Source of the DNA: Bacteroidales bacterium | Lineage (GTDB): Bacteria > Bacteroidota > Bacteroidia > Bacteroidales > UBA932 | Assembly: GCA_020026275.1 (NCBI GenBank) | Contig: JAHHQQ010000006.1 | Coordinates: 1 to 64,000, forward strand | Length of the DNA: 64,000 nucleotides | Direction of reading: 5' to 3' | Part shown: positions 8,461-17,338 of the stretch, one piece after another | How positions within the stretch are numbered: the stretch's first letter is position 1 | Layout: every line of letters begins with the position of its first letter | The notes under the pieces: model-generated | Database searches by the model: none | What the model saw: only the letters and a program-made list of their open reading frames with translations | What the model was told of the DNA's origin: nothing | Translations under genes and position numbers: made by a program

Positions 8461-9390
8461 CTATTGTTCCAAATATGTTTTTGTCATGTCTTCCGGCACA
8501 ACAATGTAGAAGTCTGCTCTGTCATTGCCCGGTTCAAAAGACTGCGGGTCGTTGTATTCCATCATGGAAACAGTAACGACTTTCTGGTCCGGACAGTATT
8601 CATGAAGATAATACATGATGCCAGAATGAAGGGCGGAATGAAGTTCTCCATGGAAATGGAAGAAGATTCCATCTGGAAAGAGATTTCTGCTGATGGAATA
8701 AGCCATCGTGGCATCTTTCAGCATCTGTGCCTCTACCAGAGAGGAAACGTCCTTTTTCCGCAACGGCATACGGGTCATCATCTTGAAGCTTTCTGCGATG
8801 TAGAGATAGAGCCTGTCCTTGAAATCTACCTTGACGGGCAAGGGTGCCAGATAGGACTTGGCCGAGGACGGAAGAGAGTCCAAAGCAGCCATACCTTTAT
8901 CTGCCACAATTGCAGCATACCTTCTGGGCACATTGGTTGCCACAAACTGGATATCATTGTCCAGAGCATATTCCAGTATTGGAAGATAGTCCGTACTGCT
9001 GTTCGGCCAGAGCCTTGAGTTTTCGATGTAAGTTGGAAAATCTATGATTTTGCTTGCCATCAGTTCATTGAGAAGCAGTTGATTGTCCGTTTCCCACATC
9101 TCCGCTCCGATGACCAGTTTCCCATCCTTCCTTTCATTCAAATCCCGGACAAGCTGTAGCTCCATCCAGTGTGCAATCGGATTGTCGTGCAATTCTCCAA
9201 AAAGACAAATATCACTGCGACTGACTTTCCTTACCAGTTCATCGTAGCCGATGACTTTTCCATCCGCATTGTAGATGACATAGGCAGGACGATCTTTGCC
9301 ATATGAACGCGCCGCACAACTGCTCGATCCCATGATGGCGAAGACACAGAAAAGCATTGCCTTGAAAAATACATTTCTAGAAATAGACAT
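8461..9390 (-). CDS. ChaN-family haem/iron-binding lipoprotein
   Basis: The protein has the ChaN fold signatures: FGELHDNPIAHWMELQL near the N-terminus (the E-x-H-D-x-x-x-H pattern), GAEMWETDNQ, and a C-terminal HFHGELHSALHSG. ChaN proteins bind haem or iron at the cell surface or periplasm. The start is set at the ATG at 9390 because a lipoprotein signal with ...GSSSC begins there. This gives 309 aa and a 14-bp overlap with the end of the upstream barrel gene. A longer frame reaching 9519 would lack a leading signal peptide. It is followed after 2 bp by the ABC ATPase gene. Its presence supports a metal or haem role for the operon (inference). Confidence 0.85.
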   Translation of the reverse strand: MSISRNVFFKAMLFCVFAIMGSSSCAARSYGKDRPAYVIYNADGKVIGYDELVRKVSRSDICLFGELHDNPIAHWMELQLVRDLNERKDGKLVIGAEMWETDNQLLLNELMASKIIDFPTYIENSRLWPNSSTDYLPILEYALDNDIQFVATNVPRRYAAIVADKGMAALDSLPSSAKSYLAPLPVKVDFKDRLYLYIAESFKMMTRMPLRKKDVSSLVEAQMLKDATMAYSISRNLFPDGIFFHFHGELHSALHSGIMYYLHEYCPDQKVVTVSMMEYNDPQSFEPGNDRADFYIVVPEDMTKTYLEQ

Positions 9391-10912
9391 TGAAAAATAA
9401 GTTTGACTGTAAATAATATTGTCCGCTGAAGGCCGATGGGCCCCCGGCATAATAATCGGAATCGGCGCATATCCCAATTTCCAGAGAATTCCCGTCAATG
9501 GAGATTTCCATCTGGACAAGAAGACCTGCAGAAGCTTGCCTCACTTGTTTCCAGAAAGAATCTGGCCTGCCGACATATTCGGTAAAGATATTCTTGCCGG
9601 TATCTGCCGCACCCGGACGATGATCCACCATGACCGGAACATTGCAACCTCCTTTCAGCATCGCATAAAACGGAAGTTTTCCTATCTGCCAGTCCAGTCC
9701 GACAGAAAGACTCGCAAGCACAGAGGAATAGAGATATCTGTAATTGTAATTTTTGTCTATACGATTGTCTGACTGCCAAGCCATTACCAATCGGACATTC
9801 CGAAAAATGGGAATGTTGCCCGTCCAGTCTACAGACAGGTCGGCTGAAGAACCGACATAACGATAGTTGTCCACATATCTGGCATTGCTTCTCTCCCATG
9901 AACTGCCCTTACCGGAGGTATAGGAAAAACAGCCACCCACTTCCCAGACAGAACCTTCCGCAACTATCTTTTCCAAGATTCTGCCCCGTTGCCGGAGAAA
10001 ATGGTAATGAGTCCTCCGAGCTTGTGCAGAACTGGCCTGGGAAGCGGAATTTTTCCAGCCATTACTTCCATAGCCGGCATCATAGGACAACAAGGATTTC
10101 AATTTTCCTCGTTTATGATTCCATTGCAGCACTCCTCCTGGCAACAGTTCATTCCAATAGATATTTTCCATCATATCCTTGATATAGGTGCCCATGCCAT
10201 TGCACAGGAAGACCTGATAGTCCGGTCCGGATGAATAGATGGTGCTGAACGATGGCTTTTCCTTGTTCCGGCTGAAGAAAGGGCCGAAACTCAACCAAGA
10301 CTCCCCTGCCAGCCGCAAAGAAGCGGTCAGTGCGAGATGCATATTCAATTCTGTCTGACTGTTACGGACATCATTCATCCTGAAATGCTGATAACCGACA
10401 TAATCTGCCAACAGTCCCAGTTTCCAGCTGGTTCCCAAATCCTTCACGGCTGTAGCTGAAACTCCATATTTTCTATAATTCCATCGGACAGCCGGCTTTA
10501 TGCACAGATAGAAGGAGGGTGTTCCATTTTTCTTGAAATGATGGGACAACAGAGAAGAGCCCCCCTTTTCATATCCGTTTTCATATTCGAAACTTCCATG
10601 AAGCGTCCATCCGCTATCATCAAAACGAAGAAAAGACTCAGTCTCCACTCTACCTCCCAGCATTTCATCACTGTTCTGCATATCATGCAGATGTCCTTTT
10701 TTCAAAAGTGCGCTGAAACCGATCCAGGAAGAAGGACGGTCATAGAGAAATGACAAAGAAGAAGGAGTTATCTTATAGTAATTCTGGAACTCATACCACT
10801 GTATCTGCCGTTCATGATACCGGCCATGCGACTTCAAGGGCTCCCCTGCACTCATGTTGTGAGTGCAGGTAGCCATCGTCAACAAAATGGATATAAATCT
10901 TTTGAGGGACAT
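9377..10912 (-). CDS. DUF6850-type outer membrane beta-barrel protein
   Basis: A signal peptide (about residues 1-23) precedes about 490 residues of alternating strands rich in Tyr, Trp and Ser, ending in a C-terminal Phe as outer membrane barrels do. Sequence and operon position match the DUF6850 family, which is regularly found beside DUF4876 lipoproteins and TonB receptors in Bacteroidota. The ATG at 10912 is preferred over a TTG nine bases upstream. It begins 10 bp after the DUF4876 stop and overlaps the ChaN-like start. Function is unknown. A surface pore or a partner barrel for the DUF4876 protein is a guess. Confidence 0.8.
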   Translation of the reverse strand: MSLKRFISILLTMATCTHNMSAGEPLKSHGRYHERQIQWYEFQNYYKITPSSLSFLYDRPSSWIGFSALLKKGHLHDMQNSDEMLGGRVETESFLRFDDSGWTLHGSFEYENGYEKGGSSLLSHHFKKNGTPSFYLCIKPAVRWNYRKYGVSATAVKDLGTSWKLGLLADYVGYQHFRMNDVRNSQTELNMHLALTASLRLAGESWLSFGPFFSRNKEKPSFSTIYSSGPDYQVFLCNGMGTYIKDMMENIYWNELLPGGVLQWNHKRGKLKSLLSYDAGYGSNGWKNSASQASSAQARRTHYHFLRQRGRILEKIVAEGSVWEVGGCFSYTSGKGSSWERSNARYVDNYRYVGSSADLSVDWTGNIPIFRNVRLVMAWQSDNRIDKNYNYRYLYSSVLASLSVGLDWQIGKLPFYAMLKGGCNVPVMVDHRPGAADTGKNIFTEYVGRPDSFWKQVRQASAGLLVQMEISIDGNSLEIGICADSDYYAGGPSAFSGQYYLQSNLFFNVYF

Positions 10913-10922
10913 TTTCCGCAAA

Positions 10923-12233
10923 TCATATATTCATCCCGGCTTTTGGAAGAGGTGGATTCGTCGGCTCGAAATCATTGGTCGTATTGTCTGTATCTGCCAA
11001 TACACATCTGCCGAGTTCCGTACTTTTGTCCGAATCCACTTTTCTTTTCTGGGAGAAATTGGTAAGAGTACCATTGTCATTGGGAATAAATCCGAAACCG
11101 GCATCAATGGAGAAAGGAAGTCTTTTCCATCGTGAAGATTCAGCATTGTTCACAAAATCAGCACCATCAATCACCCACTCTACAGGAATTTTCATCAACA
11201 TCATTTCTGATTTGACAGGATTGTCTTTCTGCTGGTAGGTATATTTTACAATATCTGCTTTGGACAAAAGTCTTTCTTCCTTGAAGACAATTGGAGCTGC
11301 ACCACTCATGTCCATGAAAAAGAAATCTTTATGTTCTCCGAAATAGACATTCTCCATGTTAGGCACTGATGGATTGTCCAGATCGAAAAAAGCATTTCCC
11401 TCACGTCCCTGTTCTGCCAGAAAATCAACCGCATAGGTTTCCATATCCGCAACAGAGAGGTCTATGATATGGGCCAGCAGGTCTGGAGTGAGCATATCCT
11501 GCATCCCCATCTCTATGCCAGCCCTTTTCAGTTCTTCCTTGAAATTGATGGCATTGGTTGCGATAAGGAAGCTCTCTCCCGGTTGGAGTGCATGTTCTTG
11601 TCCCGAACCGGGAATACGGATGACAACATCGGCATAAACAAAATTATGGTCCATGGATTCATCCTGAAGGAAAGGAATGGTTGGGGCAGATTCCATATCA
11701 GCTGTCGCACCTGTCCAGATGTCAGCAATGCAGAGACCGTCCAGATAGAGGATCTTGTCAGAATTGTTGAACAATTCAATGAACTGATCCTTCATCAAAG
11801 TGGCTGAAGCGAAATCGAACTCATAGTTGTGTCCGGAATAAAAGACTTCCTTGACCACAAGACCTTCGTTGAATTTGATTATGCTGAGTGGCAGGTCCAC
11901 TTCTGTCGTTTCGTTTGAAGAAACAGGGACATCGTTCTTGCTGCCGGAATATTTTTCACTGACAACCGTGAGATTGTAGGAACCGGCCGTCAGTTCAGAG
12001 AAAGACACGATGCCGTTCTCATCAGAGCCGGCTGTCCGTTCTGAAGCATCCACCACATTGAGCAGTTTCACCTTCATCTCCTTGTAATTGATGTCCTTCG
12101 CCCCTTCTGGTGCGACCAGACGGACCTTGATATTTCCCAAATAGTTCTGCTCATCAATCTTGGAGCAGGAGAATACAGACAGCGACACAACCGTTAGCAG
12201 CATCGCTGAAATCATTCTTGCAATCTTGTTCAT
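10923..12233 (-). CDS. DUF4876 domain lipoprotein
   Basis: A 436-aa lipoprotein (SVFSC, Cys23). The first 130 residues form an Ig- or CNA-like module, with an ENGIVSFSELTAGSYNLTV strand pattern common in surface adhesins. After that comes a region with FIELFNNSDKILYLDGLCI, which resembles lamin-tail-like repeats and marks the DUF4876 family. There is no catalytic motif, so ligand binding at the surface is the likely role. It lies 25 bp after the TonB receptor and 10 bp before the DUF6850 gene, the usual trio. The ligand handed to the receptor is not known. Confidence 0.82.
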   Translation of the reverse strand: MNKIARMISAMLLTVVSLSVFSCSKIDEQNYLGNIKVRLVAPEGAKDINYKEMKVKLLNVVDASERTAGSDENGIVSFSELTAGSYNLTVVSEKYSGSKNDVPVSSNETTEVDLPLSIIKFNEGLVVKEVFYSGHNYEFDFASATLMKDQFIELFNNSDKILYLDGLCIADIWTGATADMESAPTIPFLQDESMDHNFVYADVVIRIPGSGQEHALQPGESFLIATNAINFKEELKRAGIEMGMQDMLTPDLLAHIIDLSVADMETYAVDFLAEQGREGNAFFDLDNPSVPNMENVYFGEHKDFFFMDMSGAAPIVFKEERLLSKADIVKYTYQQKDNPVKSEMMLMKIPVEWVIDGADFVNNAESSRWKRLPFSIDAGFGFIPNDNGTLTNFSQKRKVDSDKSTELGRCVLADTDNTTNDFEPTNPPLPKAGMNI

Positions 12234-12258
12234 ATAATCTCTGTTTTATTTTTATTGG

Positions 12259-14928
12259 TCATTTCTTCTTTCCAATGGTAAATGACATGCTGAAACCGAA
12301 ATCTACGATTCCATTCAGCGTCCGCCGTACATCCTTGTAAACGTAGGTCGGATTGAGCCACAGAAAATTGTTCATATAGAGGCTGAAGGAATGACCGTTT
12401 CTGGTCTCCTTCCGGATCTGCAGATGGAAATTGGTATAGAATGGCTTCTTGTCCTTGATTTCATAAGAGGACTCCGGACGGACCAGATCGGCAAACGCCT
12501 CGCTCTGCCTCTCTTCCAAGCTAAGGTCATGGCAGACCCCCGTATAGTCATAATACGCATAAGGATAGATGCTGCCCCCGACAGGCCGGGTGTAGTCCAT
12601 GAAGTTGAGTTCGGTATTCAAGGTGAATATCAGCCCGATTCTCGGGAAATGCTGGATCAGCGAAACTCTTCCCGAGCCCAGATAAGTGTCATGACGGGGC
12701 CGTTCATAGATACCGTATCTGCTCTTGTCATCCCCCACCACATACTTGGAAAGTTCCATGGAATATCCATGATTGATCTGTCTGGTTCTCATGCAGGAGG
12801 CCTGAAGATGGAATTCTGTATAGGTGCTTCTGATCTTGGCTGGAATGAGCGTCACTTCCAGTCCGTCTGTAATCTCTGTGATGCAGTTCTTCATGACTTC
12901 CTTCTTACGGGGAAGGAGATCATACTTTCCTTCTATCGGAACGACCACCGGCGGTTTTCCGACGGGAGCTTCTTTGACTTCGTATTTCTGGCAACGGAGC
13001 AGCAGCAATTCTGGAGAGAGACCAATGGCATTTTCCAGTTTCTTGCGAAATGCCGTCACACGTATGGTGAGCCAATCCCACTCCAAATCCATTCCGACCT
13101 CCACCGTATTGGAGTGGCTGGGTTTCAGGTTCTCATTTTTGGGTTCATAGACATAGGTACTGACGACAGCCAGCCGTTCAGCCGGATTGGTGGCGTAGTA
13201 ACTGAAATTGGTATAGTCAAAATAAGATGGACCTGGATATATCTCAAGCATTGAAGGTGCCTTGTAGGCAAGTCCCCATGCAGCTCTCAAGCTCCAGACA
13301 CCGAACAACTTGACTTTTCCGGACAATCGTGGAGAGACCAGATGATGTTTCAGGTTCATGTAGTCATAGCGAAGTCCCAGGCGGAGGTCGGTTTCAGCAA
13401 TCTTTCCCTGATGGGAGAAAGTCGATTCTTGAAAGACAGAGAAGGTCATGGAAGCAGGCACGTCATAGAAGTTGGCAGCTCTGGCTCCTATTCCTCCTAC
13501 TGACTGGACAACATTTCCGACGATGGAACGTCCTTTTCCAAAATTCTTGTCATAATCGTATTGAAGTCCGGTCAGAAAATTGAAATTCCAACCTCCTGCT
13601 TTCACATTGCCGGTAAAATCAAAATTGGCAGAAAGATTGACAGGAAGACCTTTCATGATCTGTTCCTGCTTGAATACCATACTGGAATAGGTGGTGATGA
13701 AAGTGCCTGTCTCGAGAGATTCCACAAGCGGCAGCGGCCCGGTGCCGAAATCTCTATGATGCGAATATTGATTGTCGACACTTCCATTGACAGAATAGCT
13801 GAACAGTCCCACCTTATCGACTGTGAAGTCACCATAGACGTTGAGCATGAAATTCTGACTGTTCACCTTGCTCACCGTACGAAGTTTCTCGTCCGGCTCA
13901 TAACGCTGTCCGTTGAACCCCATCAGTGCCTGGAAAGCGACGGTATTGCTCCAATTCAACTTGCGGTCCAGCATTTTGGTCCATCTCAGTCCCACATTCG
14001 CATTCTGATAATAGTCCTTCTTCTGAATCGGACTGGAAGCAGAATGACAATAGGAGGCATCTGCATTGACAATTCCGCCGCGGGGCAGTTCATAGCCTTG
14101 TGAGAAAGCTACCTGATAGGCTGTCGCCGTGGCACTGGCTGAAATGTTCAGTGGCGTGACTCCAGATTTGTTCTTGATGATGATGGCACCTGTAGAGACA
14201 TTGCCATATTTGGCGGAAGGAACGCCTGTAATCACCTCCACACTTTCTATGGAGGCAGCGGAGATATTTCGCAGGTCAATTCCACGACCGGCACTGGATC
14301 CGCTCTCAGTAAGGCTCTGCCCCGGGTTGGACACCTGCATGTTGGCGTCATTGTTCATGGACATACCGTTCACAATGACAGAAGTGCCGAAGTTGTTGCT
14401 GGCAGAGGTCACTGCCGATCTCAGGTCGGCCTGCTGGACAAGATTGTAATTGACCGAACCGATTTTCTTGCCAGGAAGCAAGGTCAGCACATCGCTCAAG
14501 GTCATGGCCTGGATCTGACGGATCGCCTGGTCGTCAATCCGAAAAGAACCGGTTCCATTCCGGCTGTCCACCTGACGGGCGGTGACCACCACCTCTTCCA
14601 TCATCAGGGAACTTTCTTCCAGTACGATGACGAGGTCTGTGACATCTTTCTTGAGTTCAAGCGGAATTTCAACCTCCTTATAACCAAGATATCCTATTTT
14701 CAGAGTATTCTTTCCCTCGGGGAGCTCCAGCTGGAACTCTCCCTCTTCATCAGTATAAGTCCCCTTGCGGCTCTGCACTTCAGAAACCATGGCATAGGCG
14801 ACCGGCCCAGCCTGTTTGTCGGTAACTCTTCCCTTGACCTTGAAATCTCTTGCCAGGACATCCGTTGAAGAGATGAGTATCATCAGCCCGGTGATGATAA
14901 CGCTGTATATGTAGCTCAACCGTACCAC
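12259..14928 (-). CDS. TonB-dependent outer membrane receptor with GTG start
   Basis: This 889-aa receptor has a signal peptide, a carboxypeptidase-regulatory-like domain (about 28-110, with GKNTLKIGYLGYKEVEIPL) and a TonB-box-like EEVVVTARQ at about 112-120. A plug domain and a 22-strand-type barrel follow. The plug contains VIVNGMSMNNDANM in place of the common metal-chelator plug residues. Within the reading frame the plausible initiator is GTG at 14926-14928; no ATG occurs until codon 15, inside the signal peptide. It heads the operon with DUF4876, DUF6850, ChaN, ATPase and permease genes. It should import a scarce ligand, perhaps haem or an iron complex, using TonB energy. Confidence 0.9.
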   Translation of the reverse strand: MVRLSYIYSVIITGLMILISSTDVLARDFKVKGRVTDKQAGPVAYAMVSEVQSRKGTYTDEEGEFQLELPEGKNTLKIGYLGYKEVEIPLELKKDVTDLVIVLEESSLMMEEVVVTARQVDSRNGTGSFRIDDQAIRQIQAMTLSDVLTLLPGKKIGSVNYNLVQQADLRSAVTSASNNFGTSVIVNGMSMNNDANMQVSNPGQSLTESGSSAGRGIDLRNISAASIESVEVITGVPSAKYGNVSTGAIIIKNKSGVTPLNISASATATAYQVAFSQGYELPRGGIVNADASYCHSASSPIQKKDYYQNANVGLRWTKMLDRKLNWSNTVAFQALMGFNGQRYEPDEKLRTVSKVNSQNFMLNVYGDFTVDKVGLFSYSVNGSVDNQYSHHRDFGTGPLPLVESLETGTFITTYSSMVFKQEQIMKGLPVNLSANFDFTGNVKAGGWNFNFLTGLQYDYDKNFGKGRSIVGNVVQSVGGIGARAANFYDVPASMTFSVFQESTFSHQGKIAETDLRLGLRYDYMNLKHHLVSPRLSGKVKLFGVWSLRAAWGLAYKAPSMLEIYPGPSYFDYTNFSYYATNPAERLAVVSTYVYEPKNENLKPSHSNTVEVGMDLEWDWLTIRVTAFRKKLENAIGLSPELLLLRCQKYEVKEAPVGKPPVVVPIEGKYDLLPRKKEVMKNCITEITDGLEVTLIPAKIRSTYTEFHLQASCMRTRQINHGYSMELSKYVVGDDKSRYGIYERPRHDTYLGSGRVSLIQHFPRIGLIFTLNTELNFMDYTRPVGGSIYPYAYYDYTGVCHDLSLEERQSEAFADLVRPESSYEIKDKKPFYTNFHLQIRKETRNGHSFSLYMNNFLWLNPTYVYKDVRRTLNGIVDFGFSMSFTIGKKK

Positions 14929-14963
14929 TTGAATAACCTCTGTTTACTAATAAAACCGAGGCA

Positions 14964-14971
14964 CAAAGGTA
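14964..14971 (-). promoter_or_regulatory. Candidate -7 box of the TonB/DUF4876 operon
   Basis: The minus strand reads TACCTTTG here (plus-strand CAAAGGTA), a full match to TAnnTTTG, 36 bp before the GTG start. The -33 region is weak. The 185-bp gap after the protease gene can hold this promoter, so the receptor operon need not depend on read-through from the protease gene. Confidence 0.5.
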
Positions 14972-15113
14972 GAGCTAAATTCACTACTGAAACATACTGT
15001 AAAATTGCTATTTTCTTGAGTATGACGTTTCTGGGAAATACTCATTTTGCAGTATCCCTTTCCATGATGAAAAAAACAGACCGGAAAATCTCCTGCAGAA
15101 AGTCTCTGTCTCT

Positions 15114-17192
15114 CTATTTTTCATACGCTTTGAGACCAGTAAGCCGGATAATACTGGTAGGATCGTTCGTTTTGCCTGGATATTTGTCCAAATGGACCCT
15201 GCCACCAGAAATTCTGATGTCATATCCAGTCAGTGTAGTCACGTTGTCGTCTGAATTTGCGATATAAACTCTTGTAACGAGACGGTCCTTCAGTTCACAA
15301 CCCCACAAGGTCGTCTCATGACTGTCCACGCTCAAAGCAACAGCTCCCTCATCCAACAGACGGGTGACCAGTGCGGAAAAATTCTTCCACATTGTAGCGT
15401 CATCATTGTGAATTCCCTTCTTGACATCGTATTCCCAATTGGAATAAGCGCCATAAGAAATGACATATTCACTGGCAAAGAAAGCTTCTTCTTCTGCCTG
15501 CGGCAAGACTCCTTTGAAATAACCACCATCTTCCACATAGCCTTTTTTGGTCGGGGAACAAATACCGTTGCCATTGTTCCACTTGGTTCCGCCACCTTGC
15601 AGAAACCACGATATGCCAAAATCTGACGAGTTCATATAATCCGTCCAGCAAGCGACAAATTCCTGAAAAATCCGAAGGCTATAACCGCTTCCTTTACCGA
15701 ACGGGACACGTTCCGGAATCTCATAGCCCTTCCTTTCAAAATCTTCGAGCCACCATTGGAGCATATTGGAAGCGGCGGCGGCCCAGCAAAGCAACTTGTC
15801 CTGATTCCAAACCTTGTTCACGTCATGCCAACCAGATTGCAATGTGACATTCTTGCAGAACTTGGAGCCGCTGATCAGGTTGCCGTTCTCATCGGTTTCT
15901 TCTCCCTGATAGGCTGTAATCTGGATGGTAGAGCTCTGCTTTCCGTCTTTCATCGCATAGAACTGGAAAGTTCCGGGAGTATTGCTTGTGAAGACATGTC
16001 CCTTGATCGGCGTGTCAAAGATTCCGTTGTACTTCTTGTTGATGACACACTTCTCTGTCACATCCACACCATTCTGTCTGACTACAAATTCAATCTGGTC
16101 CTTTCCGTCTGCGACCACCTTGGTCTTGTTGCCGACCGTACTCAGTTCAATCGGACCATCCAAAGGTGCTGGCGGTTCAATTTGAAGGGTCGATCCAATT
16201 TCAACAACCTGCCCTTCTGTTATCGTTTGCTCTGCAGCATATACAGAAAGGTCTTCAAATGACTGTTTGACTTCATTCCGGACCCGACCGGAGGCATGGA
16301 CAGAAAATGCTGTCCGCTCTCCTACCGGAAGACAGTTCCACAAATAAAGGAAATCTTCTCCTTCCAGTTCATTGCCCTTCTGGACAAGAACCGGCTTATC
16401 ATAACGGAAAATCCTGACAGTATCAAGCTGATCCACCTTCCAGGCGAAATCCAAGCTATCCTCCATTTCTTGCAAGAACTGATCATCTGACAAATCATAA
16501 TATCCTCCGAACGAACTGGAACGAGTGCTGATGCGAAGTGATTCCAACTCCACTGTAGCTTCTGCTTCACAAACTGCAATGTGGTGAACAAGCACTGTAC
16601 CCCGAGGAGACACTTTCAAAGAAATGGATGTGTTGCCATTTTTCTGCGCGACGAACTGTCCCTTCTCATCTGTTGCGATTTCCTGCCAGGAAGACACATA
16701 TGGCTGATTCATGACCAATGTCTGACGTCGACCAGAAAGCTCACCCTGCAAGGGTGCAGAGAAAGATAGACGTCTGGCAGTGGCATCCCATTGTCCACCC
16801 GCCAAGAGACGGATCTGCCATTTGAGATCAGGCTGGGCCTTCACACCATCCAAAGGGACCGGAACCGGCTGCGACACTGCACTCTTGGCATTTCCAGAAA
16901 GACGATTCAATGTCAAAGGCAAGCATATCACCTCCTTCAAGACCTGGCTCCGGATGAGAGCCACGGCCGGCAGTTTCTCCGCAAATTCATATTGCAGCGC
17001 CCCATCCTGATCCGTCATCTCGGCAGTAAGGTCCAATGTAAGTTCCAACATTATATCTGAAGGAGGTAAAGTTTCCCCTCCTCCATCCTCTTCATTGCCC
17101 TCTATTGAAGGATTTTTCTCCTCACGCTCACACGAAGAGAAAACAATCACCAAAACAGTGAACAATAAAAAAAAGAATCTATACTTTTTCAT
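15114..17192 (-). CDS. IdeS/Mac-like (peptidase C66) cysteine protease lipoprotein
   Basis: A 692-aa lipoprotein (VFSSC, Cys21). Residues about 45-430 form several beta-sandwich modules, the last (about 345-428) Ig-like. The C-terminal 240 residues carry the IdeS-type protease signature: GWHDVNK at 454-460, then LCWAAAASNMLQWW with Cys469 as candidate nucleophile. HETTLWG follows with His625, then IANSDD with Asp648/Asp649. Spacing and order match the Lys, Cys, His, Asp residues of streptococcal IdeS, which cuts IgG in the hinge. Classical IdeS is about 340 aa and secreted; this one is longer and membrane-anchored. Immunoglobulin cleavage here is inference; another host protein could be the target. 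A 185-bp gap separates it from the TonB operon on the same strand. Confidence 0.82.
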   Translation of the reverse strand: MKKYRFFFLLFTVLVIVFSSCEREEKNPSIEGNEEDGGGETLPPSDIMLELTLDLTAEMTDQDGALQYEFAEKLPAVALIRSQVLKEVICLPLTLNRLSGNAKSAVSQPVPVPLDGVKAQPDLKWQIRLLAGGQWDATARRLSFSAPLQGELSGRRQTLVMNQPYVSSWQEIATDEKGQFVAQKNGNTSISLKVSPRGTVLVHHIAVCEAEATVELESLRISTRSSSFGGYYDLSDDQFLQEMEDSLDFAWKVDQLDTVRIFRYDKPVLVQKGNELEGEDFLYLWNCLPVGERTAFSVHASGRVRNEVKQSFEDLSVYAAEQTITEGQVVEIGSTLQIEPPAPLDGPIELSTVGNKTKVVADGKDQIEFVVRQNGVDVTEKCVINKKYNGIFDTPIKGHVFTSNTPGTFQFYAMKDGKQSSTIQITAYQGEETDENGNLISGSKFCKNVTLQSGWHDVNKVWNQDKLLCWAAAASNMLQWWLEDFERKGYEIPERVPFGKGSGYSLRIFQEFVACWTDYMNSSDFGISWFLQGGGTKWNNGNGICSPTKKGYVEDGGYFKGVLPQAEEEAFFASEYVISYGAYSNWEYDVKKGIHNDDATMWKNFSALVTRLLDEGAVALSVDSHETTLWGCELKDRLVTRVYIANSDDNVTTLTGYDIRISGGRVHLDKYPGKTNDPTSIIRLTGLKAYEK

Positions 17193-17216
17193 CGTACTTC
17201 ATATCATTTCGAGTTG

Positions 17217-17224
17217 CAAAAATA
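17217..17224 (-). promoter_or_regulatory. Candidate -7 box of the IdeS-like gene
   Basis: TATTTTTG on the minus strand (plus-strand CAAAAATA) lies 25 bp before the ATG at 17192 and fits TAnnTTTG. The surrounding DNA is very A/T-rich, so chance matches are likely; no good -33 element is seen. Confidence 0.3.
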
Positions 17225-17321
17225 ATTTTCTTGAACAAAAAAATAAAATTTTCATCATAAATCGAAGTTGAATTCTTTTGAAAACAACAAAGTTCCAACT
17301 CGATATAAAGAAAAATATATG

Positions 17322-17329
17322 TACATTTG
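17322..17329 (+). promoter_or_regulatory. Candidate -7 box of dtd, very close to the start codon
   Basis: TACATTTG fits TAnnTTTG and ends only 9 bp before the ATG at 17339. Transcription normally begins a few bases after this box, so the mRNA would have almost no leader. The -33 region is poor. Confidence 0.45.
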
Positions 17330-17338
17330 TAAAAAAAC

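Noticed and set aside
12391..13254. 287-codon plus-strand frame inside the TonB receptor gene
   Set aside because: Antisense to conserved barrel sequence of an intact receptor; composition is not protein-like and there is no start context.
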